Positions 1 to 8,151 of a stretch of 64,000 nucleotides of DNA are shown here, in pieces. The notes under the pieces are model-generated. The model worked only from the letters and a program-made list of their open reading frames with translations. It did no database searches and had not been told where the DNA came from. The position numbers were made by a program, and so were the translations under genes. Origin of the DNA: UBA2421 sp002343075 (GTDB taxonomy: Bacteria > Planctomycetota > Phycisphaerae > Tepidisphaerales > Tepidisphaeraceae); the NCBI GenBank assembly GCA_937982565.1, contig CALJLN010000006.1:1-64000 (forward strand). The letters are read 5' to 3'. Each line of letters begins with the position of its first letter. The stretch's first letter is position 1.

Positions 1-294
1 GGCAGGGTTCGCCACGGGGTGGGCCAGTGGTTTATGGGGACCTCCCCGGCATATCTGTTATCCAGCGCCATGTTTCGAATGCTCAAGCCGCCGGTGTTGC
101 TTGGCTCGACGGCGATGGTCTGGGGGTACATCCGCTCGGCGTTTCAGCGCAAGCCGCGCTACGGCGATGCGGCATTTCGGCAATTTTTGCGCCGTTATCA
201 GTGGGCTTGCCTGATCGGGGGAAAACGCCGGGCGACCGAATCGCTAAATGCTGCCCAGCAAAGCGTTTGGAATCCTCCGGTGGTAAATCGCTAA
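1..294 (+). CDS. Glycosyltransferase C-terminal fragment (5' end outside the window)
   Basis: The reading frame is open from base 1 and ends at TAA 292-294, so this is the last 97 codons of a gene that starts upstream. The visible part has a hydrophobic stretch (GTSPAYLLSSAMFRML), then a segment of the type LLGSTAMVWGYIRSAFQRKPRYGD and a basic FRQFLRRYQ tail. This arrangement, a membrane-associated helix then W/Y-rich and Arg-rich residues, is typical of the C-terminus of family 2 glycosyltransferases acting on lipid-linked sugars. The catalytic GT-A domain is not in view, so the family rests on the tail alone. Its position just before an exopolysaccharide locus fits a role in glycan assembly. 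Confidence 0.55.
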   Translation, partial: GRVRHGVGQWFMGTSPAYLLSSAMFRMLKPPVLLGSTAMVWGYIRSAFQRKPRYGDAAFRQFLRRYQWACLIGGKRRATESLNAAQQSVWNPPVVNR

Positions 295-707
295 ATCGTT
301 TGTAATTCATTATTTACCAGCGGCGTCTTGCTGCCGATGTAGCAAGAGCAACTGGTGCGTCCGTGGGCCCGTTTTCAGCCTGCCAAATCGGCAAAACGGG
401 GCGGTCTCACCCGGTTGTGCGGCACGATTGCTGTTGCAATTGCGCCGGTCTGTTGGGATAGTATCGGGCGTACGCGACTTTTGGGTGCGAACGACCGATC
501 TTCCCCGACATCGGTCGTAAAATTGGTGGGTCTGGTGCGGAATCACGGATGATCTCCTGCTTTCCAGGCCTTGAATTTGGCCGAATTGAGTGTGTTGCGG
601 TGACGATCCAAATCCGTTGCACCGCCGGAGAAGTAGACCGGCAGGCTTCGTTTGGTGACATGCGCCGGAAGGCATAGGCAAAACGGATTGACCGGGGCAC
701 GGACGGG
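295..707. other. Intergenic region upstream of the exopolysaccharide locus, with one strong hairpin
   Basis: No frame here has convincing coding character; the short frames on both strands look like high-GC shadows. A 9-bp perfect stem (ACGACCGAT at 491-499 pairing with ATCGGTCGT at 510-518, 10-base loop) is the clearest structure. It is not followed by a T-run in the plus direction, so it is not an obvious terminator of the upstream glycosyltransferase gene. It could be a leader hairpin or an operator for the operon starting at 708. No consensus promoter could be assigned. Confidence 0.4.
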
Positions 708-2630
708 ATGAATCAGGATATGCACAATCGCTCCGGCGATGCTCTGTTGGAACGCGTGGAACCGGCGGCAGAAGGTGCCGCCGAGGGCGCCGCGACGACG
801 GTTCACAGTTCACGCCCCAGCGCGGTCGACGCGCTGCTGGCTCCCCCACCTGCTTTGCCCACGATCGACCTTGCCGGCGTCGAACTGCACGCCGTCACAC
901 AGACGCAAGCCATCGAATTCCTGCTCGGCGAGCTTGATTCCGGCCGAGGGGGCATGCTTGTCACGCCCAACCTCGACCATCTCAAGCGCTGCGTCAAAGA
1001 TCTTTCGTTCGCCGCCCTTGTGGCTGAGGCCGATCTGGTCGTTGCCGACGGCATGCCGCTCGTCTGGGCAGCCAAAATTCAGGGCACACCCCTGCCCGAA
1101 CGCGTGGCTGGCAGCGATCTCATCTGGTCGCTCTCCGAGGCCGCTGCCCGGCGCGGACGCCGGGTCTACCTGCTCGGCGGAATGCCCGGAACCTCGGAGC
1201 AGGCAGGCAAAATCCTCAGCGAGAAATATCCCAACCTGCGCGTAGTCGGACATCATTGCCCGGCGGTCGGGTTTGAGCGCGATGAAAAACAGGTGGCTGC
1301 GATCATCAACTCCCTGGCGGAAGCCAAGCCCGATATTGTGTTCGTCGCACTCGGTTCACCCAAACAGGAACGGCTCATCTCGCGTATTCGCAACGTCCTG
1401 CCCAATGCGTGGTGGCTGGGGGTCGGAATCAGCTTCAGCTTCATCTGCGGCGACGTGAAACGCGCGCCGGCATGGATGCAGCGGACGGGCCTCGAGTGGC
1501 TTCACCGGCTCTGGCAGGAGCCGCGCCGGCTGTTCAAGCGATACATCATCGATGGCCTGCCATTCGCTGGTAAGCTCATGGTCTCATCAGCCTGGCGCCG
1601 CGCCGCAGGTGTACCGGCGCGCACGAGCAGCCGCAGACAGGTTCGCCGCCCCGGCACCGGTGCCGGCACTCCGGCAGTCGTCGAGCAAGTTGAAACGCAG
1701 CCACGGCCGATCGACGCGCCGACAATCATTGCCCGCCCAGAGGGTCACAGCACGGCCAAATCGCTCGGCAGGCTGCGCGCGATGATTCTGCTTGGCGGAA
1801 GCGTTCGACAGAATCACCTGCTCGCCAGCGTCAAGCGTTCGATACTCGACCTCCCGCTTGAGCAAGGCACCACGATTCTCAATCACTGGCTTGGGCAGGC
1901 TGCCGAGCTGGCCAACTACGCCGGGCTGGACGTGCTGCCGGCACGAATCCTTGTGAACGCCCAATCGTTCGAGCCGGTCAGCGGTGCGGCGCGATATGCC
2001 GGGGCGTATACCGTCGAGCGAGACGCATCCGAGTATCGCGGCACCGGCGGGGTGATTCGCGATCTGGCGCAAAATTACGACGATAATGATCTCGTCCTCA
2101 TCGCCACGGCGAGCCAGGTGCTGCTCGACCCCCTCAGCGCCATCGCGGCGGCGCTCGAACACAAGCGCGGTGACGTCAATCTCATCAGCCATCGCGATGG
2201 CACCCCCAGCGGAGTCATGCTGGCGCGGGTAGAAACGCTGCGGCTTATCCCGTCAATCGGCTTTTGCGATATGAAGGAACAGGCACTGTCGATCATCGCC
2301 GGGCAATACGGCGTAAAAGTCGTTCATTGCCGCAAGCCAAGCGCACTGCCGGTGCGATCGCTCGCCGACTACATCGGCGCACTACACGCGCACCACCGGC
2401 GCAAGAGCGGCAAGGTGCTCAGTGTCGATCCGCTTGCAGAAGACTGGCAACCGAGCTTCCGCATTATTGAGTCGGGCGCTTCGGTGGCCGACGGGGTTCA
2501 TCTGCATGACTCGGTTGTGTTACGAGGGGCCATGATCGAGCACGGTGCGTCGCTTGTCAGGTCGGTGGTTTGTCCGGGTGCCGTGGTGCGCAGCAAGCAA
2601 TCAGTGATTGACCAGTTTATCAACCCGTAG
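708..2630 (+). CDS. GT26 (WecG/TagA/CpsF) glycosyltransferase fused to a nucleotidyltransferase-like domain and a beta-helix tail
   Basis: This 640-residue protein has two halves. Residues about 50-290 are a WecG/TagA/CpsF glycosyltransferase, which transfers a nucleotide sugar to a polyprenyl-diphospho-sugar: TPNLDHL (86-92), ADGMPLVW with Asp114, ERVAGSDL, SPKQER (219-221 KQE) and the terminal KRAPAWMQRTGLEWLHRLWQEPRRL. After a Pro/Arg-rich linker, residues about 356-545 resemble sugar-phosphate nucleotidyltransferases (GTGGVIRDLAQNYDDNDLVLI), but the N-terminal GG-G-RL signature is degenerate. Residues about 585-640 look like short left-handed beta-helix turns (SGASVADGVHLHDSVVLRGA). It opens the exopolysaccharide locus. 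The usual GT26 length is about 240-280 residues, so the fusion is the odd feature. The ATG at 708 lacks a clear SD. Confidence 0.85.
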   Translation: MNQDMHNRSGDALLERVEPAAEGAAEGAATTVHSSRPSAVDALLAPPPALPTIDLAGVELHAVTQTQAIEFLLGELDSGRGGMLVTPNLDHLKRCVKDLSFAALVAEADLVVADGMPLVWAAKIQGTPLPERVAGSDLIWSLSEAAARRGRRVYLLGGMPGTSEQAGKILSEKYPNLRVVGHHCPAVGFERDEKQVAAIINSLAEAKPDIVFVALGSPKQERLISRIRNVLPNAWWLGVGISFSFICGDVKRAPAWMQRTGLEWLHRLWQEPRRLFKRYIIDGLPFAGKLMVSSAWRRAAGVPARTSSRRQVRRPGTGAGTPAVVEQVETQPRPIDAPTIIARPEGHSTAKSLGRLRAMILLGGSVRQNHLLASVKRSILDLPLEQGTTILNHWLGQAAELANYAGLDVLPARILVNAQSFEPVSGAARYAGAYTVERDASEYRGTGGVIRDLAQNYDDNDLVLIATASQVLLDPLSAIAAALEHKRGDVNLISHRDGTPSGVMLARVETLRLIPSIGFCDMKEQALSIIAGQYGVKVVHCRKPSALPVRSLADYIGALHAHHRRKSGKVLSVDPLAEDWQPSFRIIESGASVADGVHLHDSVVLRGAMIEHGASLVRSVVCPGAVVRSKQSVIDQFINP

Positions 2631-2711
2631 TGGGTGTGCAGCCGGAAGCGGGCAGCAGGCAGAATGGCCCTGTCGGCCATTACCCCACCCCGCGACCCCC
2701 TGCCAAGATGT

Positions 2712-3611
2712 ATGACGTGGAAATCGCTTATCTCTCATCGCCTGACCGGGTGGCACCTCGCCCTGGCGGGTCTGCTCGCGCTGGCGGGGATCTTTGTCTG
2801 CGCCGAGGCGTGGCTTGAGATCCTTGAAGTTGCCCAGCGAGATGAAGAATATCAACACATATTCCTCGTTCCATTTGTCTGCCTCTGGATCATCTGGGTC
2901 CGGCGCTCGCGGTTTCGGCATTGTCGGCCGTCGGGCACCTTTCTCGGCCCCTTGATCGTCGCCGCAGGCTGGGGACTTAGCTGGTACGGCTTCAACCGCC
3001 AGACCACCAGCTTCTTTCATCTCGGGGCCGTGGTCGTGCTCATCGGCTGTGTGATCAGCGTGTTGGGCAAGAATGTGCTGTTCCGGTTCTTCCCCGCAAT
3101 CCTTGTACTGGGCTTTCTCATTCCTGCCCCGGGCGATTTGCGACAACGCATCGCCCAGCCGCTGCAGGAATGGACCGCGCAGGCATCGCAACTCACGCTC
3201 GATGTCATGGGCGTCGAAACCGAGCGCAGCGGCAACCTGATGTTCATCGACGGCAGACCGGTGATGATCGAAGAAGCCTGCAACGGCATGCGGATGGTCT
3301 TTCCGCTGTTCCTCATCGGCTATGCGTTCAGTTTCGGGCTGCCGCTGAAGCAGAATGTGCGGATTCTCATCATCCTGTGCAGCCCCGTGGTGGCGCTGGC
3401 ATGTAATGTGATGAGGACGGTGCCGCTCATTTGGGTGCAAGGCCGCAACACGCACCTTTCCGCCGCCGACGCGAAGGCTGTCTTTGATTTCCTGCACAAC
3501 TACGGCGGGTGGATCATGCTTCCGATCGCATTTGTGCTTCTGCTCACAGTCATCCGAATGTTAAAATGGGCAATGGTGCCGGTCCAACGATACACATTAG
3601 CATCGCAATAA
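2712..3611 (+). CDS. Exosortase (transpeptidase-like membrane protein)
   Basis: This multi-pass membrane protein is predicted to cleave PEP-CTERM signals and anchor or release exported proteins. Counted from the ATG at 2712 (299 residues), the exosortase catalytic triad is visible: Cys190 in EEACNGMR, Arg235 in NVMRTVPL and His262 in FDFLHNYGGW. About eight hydrophobic segments surround them. An in-frame GTG at 2634 and ATG at 2664 would add up to 26 residues, but those lack exosortase character, so 2712 is preferred. It follows the GT26 fusion gene by 81 bases and precedes an EpsI-like gene, the usual exosortase partnership. A candidate substrate is the PEP-CTERM protein at 18414-19640. Confidence 0.9.
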   Translation: MTWKSLISHRLTGWHLALAGLLALAGIFVCAEAWLEILEVAQRDEEYQHIFLVPFVCLWIIWVRRSRFRHCRPSGTFLGPLIVAAGWGLSWYGFNRQTTSFFHLGAVVVLIGCVISVLGKNVLFRFFPAILVLGFLIPAPGDLRQRIAQPLQEWTAQASQLTLDVMGVETERSGNLMFIDGRPVMIEEACNGMRMVFPLFLIGYAFSFGLPLKQNVRILIILCSPVVALACNVMRTVPLIWVQGRNTHLSAADAKAVFDFLHNYGGWIMLPIAFVLLLTVIRMLKWAMVPVQRYTLASQ

Positions 3612-3680
3612 ACCCCGAAAGGATGCATCGAGAGAGTACTACTCGCGATAGCCAACCGGCCGCGAAGACGAATACCCGGC

Positions 3681-4382
3681 ATGCCCGACTTATCGATCAA
3701 ACTTCTGCTCCGACTTGCGGCTCCGATTGTGACACTGGTGCTGCTCGTGGGCATGGTGCGCGAGCAGCGGACATACCTCAGCGAGGCCGATTTTGAGCAC
3801 TACCACCAACGCGCGGCGGCAGCGATCGACCGCGTGCCGCCGCAGATCGCGCTCTGGAGTGGTCGCGATGAGCCGGTCGTCCGGGAGGCGCAGCGCCTGC
3901 TTCGCCCCAACCGCATCCTCCAGCGGCGGTACATGGACATCGGCAGTGTCGATCGGCCTGAACGCACGGTGAGCCTGCTGATCGTGCAGTGCAAGCGCTC
4001 GGGCGACATGGTGGGGCACTATCCGCGCAATTGTTACCGCGCCATCGGCAATGAAATGACTGCCGCAATCCCCCGCGATTGGTCAGTTGAGGGCCTTTCT
4101 TTGCCGATCATGGAATATGTCTTCAAGCGGATCGAGAACGGCCAGACTTATTGGACTATCGTCTATAACTTCATGGTCGTTCCCGGCGAAGGCATTGTGA
4201 GAGACATGGAAGGCGTGAAGGCCGCAGCCGAGGATTATCAGCAGCGCTATTATGGGGCTGCCCAGTTTCAGCTGGTGTTTCACGCGAATCTGCCGCAGAC
4301 AGAACGAGACGAAATCTTTAGTTTGTTTCTTCGCGAACTCGTGCCGACGATCAAGACGTTGAACTCCGGAGCGCTTCGATGA
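3681..4382 (+). CDS. Exosortase-associated EpsI-like protein (DUF3485 type)
   Basis: The 233-residue protein has an N-terminal membrane anchor (about residues 8-24, LLRLAAPIVTLVLLVGMV) and a soluble domain. A central SGDMVGHYPRNCYRAIGNE stretch resembles the H-P-x-x-C-x-x-G signature of EpsI/DUF3485 proteins, which in other bacteria are encoded beside or fused to exosortase. It probably acts outside the membrane in exopolysaccharide assembly, though the molecular role of the family is not settled. Its stop overlaps the start of the next gene (ATGA at 4379-4382), indicating translational coupling with the Wzz/BY-kinase gene. Confidence 0.75.
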   Translation: MPDLSIKLLLRLAAPIVTLVLLVGMVREQRTYLSEADFEHYHQRAAAAIDRVPPQIALWSGRDEPVVREAQRLLRPNRILQRRYMDIGSVDRPERTVSLLIVQCKRSGDMVGHYPRNCYRAIGNEMTAAIPRDWSVEGLSLPIMEYVFKRIENGQTYWTIVYNFMVVPGEGIVRDMEGVKAAAEDYQQRYYGAAQFQLVFHANLPQTERDEIFSLFLRELVPTIKTLNSGALR

Positions 4383-6637
4383 GTCAAGAAATTATTGCTT
4401 CCACCCCGCGCGGCACGCTGGCTCGCCCTGATGACGCATGGGCCACCGGTGCCGGCACCACCCTCGCGCCTTACAACGGCGCGCCGCCGCGCACTTCGCC
4501 GGTGAAGCTGGTACACCGCCTGCTGCGCGGGCGCATTTTGCTGGCGATTATCCTCGCCGCCGCCGGCCTGATCGCCGGGGCGATGTACGGCTGGAACAGC
4601 ACCACCCCAAGATTTACCGCCGAGGGCTACCTTGAGGTCAAGCCCTATATCGTCACCGCCAATGCCAATGAAAAGACGCAGGGCTACTTCACCAACTTCG
4701 TCAAAAGTCAGCCCCCGAAAATCGTAAACGCCCGCACCATCTCGGCGGCGATTAATCGGGAGGAGTGGCAGCGGGTGTCCAATGCCCCGGCAACGCAGTC
4801 GCTGGTGGGACAGATGCTGGGCAACCTGAATGTCGATTACATCCGCGACACGTTTATCCTGCGCGTGAGCTATTCCGACGAGGAACCCCGAATCGCCCAG
4901 GCCGCTGTCGATGCTGTCATGAAGGCTTACGTCGATATCAGCAAGGAGACGGTCAACCAGTCCAAGATCGACGAATTGCGTAAGTTTGAAGACCTGTACG
5001 CCAAGGCCGACAACGAGTTTCGCCGGCTGCAGGAGCAGATTCGCAACCTCTCCGCCGACTACGGCACCGACAAGCTCGATAACCTGCTCGAAGTGCGCCA
5101 GAGGGCACAACAGACAGCCGAATCGGCGTATGCCGACGCACAAATGCAGCTTGACCTTGCAACCAACAACAAGACGGTTGAAGGCAAGGACATGCCGTCG
5201 TTAACGATGGAAGACATGTCTGCTGCCGATCCGATGATGCGCTACTTTCTGGAGACCCGTACGAAGGCGATGTTTAAGATGGTGGAGTTGAGCAACTATT
5301 ACGGGGCCAATTCCCCAAAAGTGCAACTCGCCCAGAAGGAATATGACACCGCCGACCGGATGGCCAATGAGTATTTCGAGGGGAACAAGACCAAGTTTAC
5401 TGATATTCAGCCGGACTTAGACGGTCGGGGGCAGGTGGTGATCACGCCCAAGCTCGTCGAGCAGCTAAAACAGCGAGTCGAGGTCCGCCGCAAGCGGTAC
5501 GAGCAGGAAAAGCAATCGACGCTCGACCTTGCCAAGCGCATGACCGAGATTCGCGCCTTCCGCGATGAACTCGAACGCGCCCAGGAAGACCGGGTGCGCC
5601 GGGAAGAAGCCAAGCAGAACATGGAGTTTCAGCTTGCTGGCAGTGGGCAGATTGCCGTTACTTCCGAAGCAACCTGGCCTTCCAGCCCCAGCAAAGACCG
5701 CCGCAAGCAGTTTGCCGCCATTGGCGGAATGCTCGGGGGCATGCTGCCGATCGTCGCGCTGCTGCTCATTGGCCTGATCGATACGCGATATAAATACAGC
5801 GAAGAGGCAACCGAGACCCAGATGTCGGGCCTGACCCTGCTCGGCATCCTTCCCAACCTGCCCGACCGCCTGAGTGACCCCGGCCAGGCAAGCATCGCCG
5901 CTCACTGTGTACACCAGGTGCGCACCCGGTTGCAGATCGATGCGCCCGTGGAAGGCGCCGTGGCATACAGCGTGACCTCGGCGAGCAGCGGCGATGGCAA
6001 GACCTCGCTCACGCTCGCCCTGGGCCTTTCTTTCGCGGCGAGTGGGAGTCGTACGCTGCTCATCGATTGTGATCTCGTGGGTGCAGGCCTCACCGCGCGG
6101 CTGAATATGTCCGGCCCACAGGGAATTCTCGATGCGATTACCAACCGCAACCTGATGAACTACGTCAAGAAAACCGACGTAACCGACCTGATGATGCTTC
6201 CGTCGGGAAATGCCCAACTCCAGCATGCGGGCATTTTCAGCCCTGCAGTGATGAAGCGGCTCATCAATGAAGCCAAGAAGCACTTTGAAGTCATCCTTAT
6301 CGACACCGGCCCGGTGCTCGGCAGCATCGAAGCGACACCCGTTTGCTCGACGACCGACGGCGTGATCCTCACTGTCGCCCGAGGGCAACAGCGGCCCCTG
6401 GTGGAAAAGGCGCTCTCGCATCTTCGATCAATCGGGGCGCGCATCTCAGGCGTGGTGTTTAACCGCGCCCAGGCCCGCGACTTCGAGCAGAGCATCAGCG
6501 GTATCAGTCTCCGTTCGGCAGCACGAAGCCAAAGCAATCAGGGCGACGGTCTGAACGGCCATCGAGAAGGCTCGCAATATGGCTCGCTGGCCAAGGCTGT
6601 GGCATCAAGCACAGTGCGATCCGATCTGGACTCCTGA
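4379..6637 (+). CDS. Wzz-type chain-length regulator fused to BY-kinase-like ATPase
   Basis: This 752-residue inner-membrane protein probably controls polysaccharide chain length and export. A first membrane segment lies at about 53-70, then a large periplasmic region with coiled-coil stretches (about 195-260 and 360-415), then a second membrane segment at about 448-466. The cytoplasmic ATPase has Walker A SASSGDGKTS (534-543), Walker A' TLLIDCDL (559-566) and Walker B VILIDTGP (638-645), as in Wzc/CapB-type bacterial tyrosine kinases. The C-terminus lacks the usual tyrosine cluster; only Tyr734 is present, so autophosphorylation may be weak or absent. It overlaps the EpsI-like gene by four bases. 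Confidence 0.87.
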   Translation: MSQEIIASTPRGTLARPDDAWATGAGTTLAPYNGAPPRTSPVKLVHRLLRGRILLAIILAAAGLIAGAMYGWNSTTPRFTAEGYLEVKPYIVTANANEKTQGYFTNFVKSQPPKIVNARTISAAINREEWQRVSNAPATQSLVGQMLGNLNVDYIRDTFILRVSYSDEEPRIAQAAVDAVMKAYVDISKETVNQSKIDELRKFEDLYAKADNEFRRLQEQIRNLSADYGTDKLDNLLEVRQRAQQTAESAYADAQMQLDLATNNKTVEGKDMPSLTMEDMSAADPMMRYFLETRTKAMFKMVELSNYYGANSPKVQLAQKEYDTADRMANEYFEGNKTKFTDIQPDLDGRGQVVITPKLVEQLKQRVEVRRKRYEQEKQSTLDLAKRMTEIRAFRDELERAQEDRVRREEAKQNMEFQLAGSGQIAVTSEATWPSSPSKDRRKQFAAIGGMLGGMLPIVALLLIGLIDTRYKYSEEATETQMSGLTLLGILPNLPDRLSDPGQASIAAHCVHQVRTRLQIDAPVEGAVAYSVTSASSGDGKTSLTLALGLSFAASGSRTLLIDCDLVGAGLTARLNMSGPQGILDAITNRNLMNYVKKTDVTDLMMLPSGNAQLQHAGIFSPAVMKRLINEAKKHFEVILIDTGPVLGSIEATPVCSTTDGVILTVARGQQRPLVEKALSHLRSIGARISGVVFNRAQARDFEQSISGISLRSAARSQSNQGDGLNGHREGSQYGSLAKAVASSTVRSDLDS

Positions 6638-6711
6638 TCATTGCCAATTGAAGCGAGGCCACTTATTTTCATCTGTGGCCACTCGATCACTGGCAACCGG
6701 CATTCTGTTTT

Positions 6712-8151
6712 ATGGTCGCTTCTTCGCCGACAACCACAAGCGCGCCGCGCACCATCTGGGGTCTGGAACCCCTGGACCTTCATGCTCGCTATTGGGCCGC
6801 GCACGGCGTGCAAGTCGTGCGGCAGGGTGAGCCTTCGCAGATTGTGAAGCATGCCGAGCTGTTCCTGCTGACCGATCCTCGTTCGCTGTGTCTTTTTAAG
6901 CTCGCTCCGATCATGGATGCGTTGAATTGGATCGGTCCAACCGTCCTGTTCATCCGCCTGCACGACACGCGTGAACACGGTTATCGCGAGCGGGCTCTCA
7001 CCGACTCCGCCGACCGGTTTGTGCGGTTTGAGCGCCTTTACGACACGCCAGACCGGCTGGCGCGCATCGTGATCACGCCCTATCGCGAGGTGGCTCAGCT
7101 TTGGCAAAGTGCGCCCGATCCCCTTACGGGCTGGCGGCGGCTGCGCCGCTTCACGCCCCGGATCGAGCGCGTCACGCTTTCCATCGACGGCCGCGTATAC
7201 GACCGCACGACCGACCGGGAGATTGCGGAATTCACACACGATCTGATTCGCGACTGGAAACGCCCCGACGCCACGATTGATCGCGCCACCAAGCTCGAAG
7301 GCCAGAGTTGGCGCGACCCGGAATCGACGATCGCTGCAGATGCCCGGCTGATCGGCCCGGTGTGGGTGGGCGCGGGTCGATCGCTCGACAGCAGCACAAC
7401 CGTCATCGGCCCCGCCGTAGTGTGGGATGCGCCGGACCAGCGTCCGCTGGCAGAAGACATTGAGTGGCAATCGATCGAGCCGACCGCCCCGCCGCAGGAT
7501 ATTGCTGCGCCGCAGCAAAATCCGGTCGATCTTGCGTTCAAGCGCGCTTTTGACATCGTTTTTTCCTTGCTCGCCCTCCTCGGCTGCGCGATTCTGTTTC
7601 CGATCATCATGATCTTGATCTGGTTTGAGGATGGCCGGCCATTTTTCTTCGGTCATAAGCGAGAAACAATGGGTCCGCGCGAGCCACGCGATTTCCGCTG
7701 TTGGAAGTTCCGATCGATGGTGAACAATTCCGACCAGCTCACCCGGCAACTGATCGCTGACGGCAAGAACCGCGGCGACGGCGGGCGGGTGGATATCGAT
7801 CCCGATCACGATCCCCGGCTGCTTCGCATCGGAAAATTCATTCGCCGATACAACATTGATGAACTGCCTCAGTTCTGGAATGTGCTCACCGGCGATATGT
7901 CAATCGTCGGCCCCCGGCCAAGCCCCAAAAAGGAAAACCAGTATTGCCCGGCATGGCGCGAGGCGCGGCTAAGCGTGCGCCCGGGCATCACCGGGTTGTG
8001 GCAGATTCGCCGTACCCGACGTGCAGGCTACGATTTTCAGGAGTGGATCAAGTACGATATCGAGTACGTTGAGACGCGAAGCTTCTGGTTTGATCTGGTC
8101 ATCATCTGGAAAACGATCATGATGATGGCCCGCAAAGGTGCCCGCCAATGA
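6712..8151 (+). CDS. Polyprenyl glycosylphosphotransferase (WcaJ/WbaP-like) with an unusual N-terminal domain
   Basis: The C-terminal half (about 273-479) is a bacterial sugar transferase that moves a sugar-1-phosphate onto undecaprenyl phosphate, starting repeat-unit synthesis. It shows one membrane helix (about 283-305), KFRSM (332-336), the catalytic Asp383-Glu384 in NIDELPQFWN, GPRP (400-403) and RPGITGLWQI. The first 250 residues are not the usual multi-pass or CoA-binding-like domain. They look like a degenerate nucleotidyltransferase followed by beta-helix turns (about 205-240, IGPVWVGAGRSLDSSTTVIGPAVVWD region), echoing the module in the gene at 708. The stop overlaps the next start (ATGA, 8148-8151). 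Confidence 0.85.
   Translation: MVASSPTTTSAPRTIWGLEPLDLHARYWAAHGVQVVRQGEPSQIVKHAELFLLTDPRSLCLFKLAPIMDALNWIGPTVLFIRLHDTREHGYRERALTDSADRFVRFERLYDTPDRLARIVITPYREVAQLWQSAPDPLTGWRRLRRFTPRIERVTLSIDGRVYDRTTDREIAEFTHDLIRDWKRPDATIDRATKLEGQSWRDPESTIAADARLIGPVWVGAGRSLDSSTTVIGPAVVWDAPDQRPLAEDIEWQSIEPTAPPQDIAAPQQNPVDLAFKRAFDIVFSLLALLGCAILFPIIMILIWFEDGRPFFFGHKRETMGPREPRDFRCWKFRSMVNNSDQLTRQLIADGKNRGDGGRVDIDPDHDPRLLRIGKFIRRYNIDELPQFWNVLTGDMSIVGPRPSPKKENQYCPAWREARLSVRPGITGLWQIRRTRRAGYDFQEWIKYDIEYVETRSFWFDLVIIWKTIMMMARKGARQ

Noticed and set aside
6538..7809. 423-codon minus-strand frame over the glycosylphosphotransferase
   Set aside because: The plus-strand protein has intact catalytic motifs; the minus frame is a GC-driven shadow.
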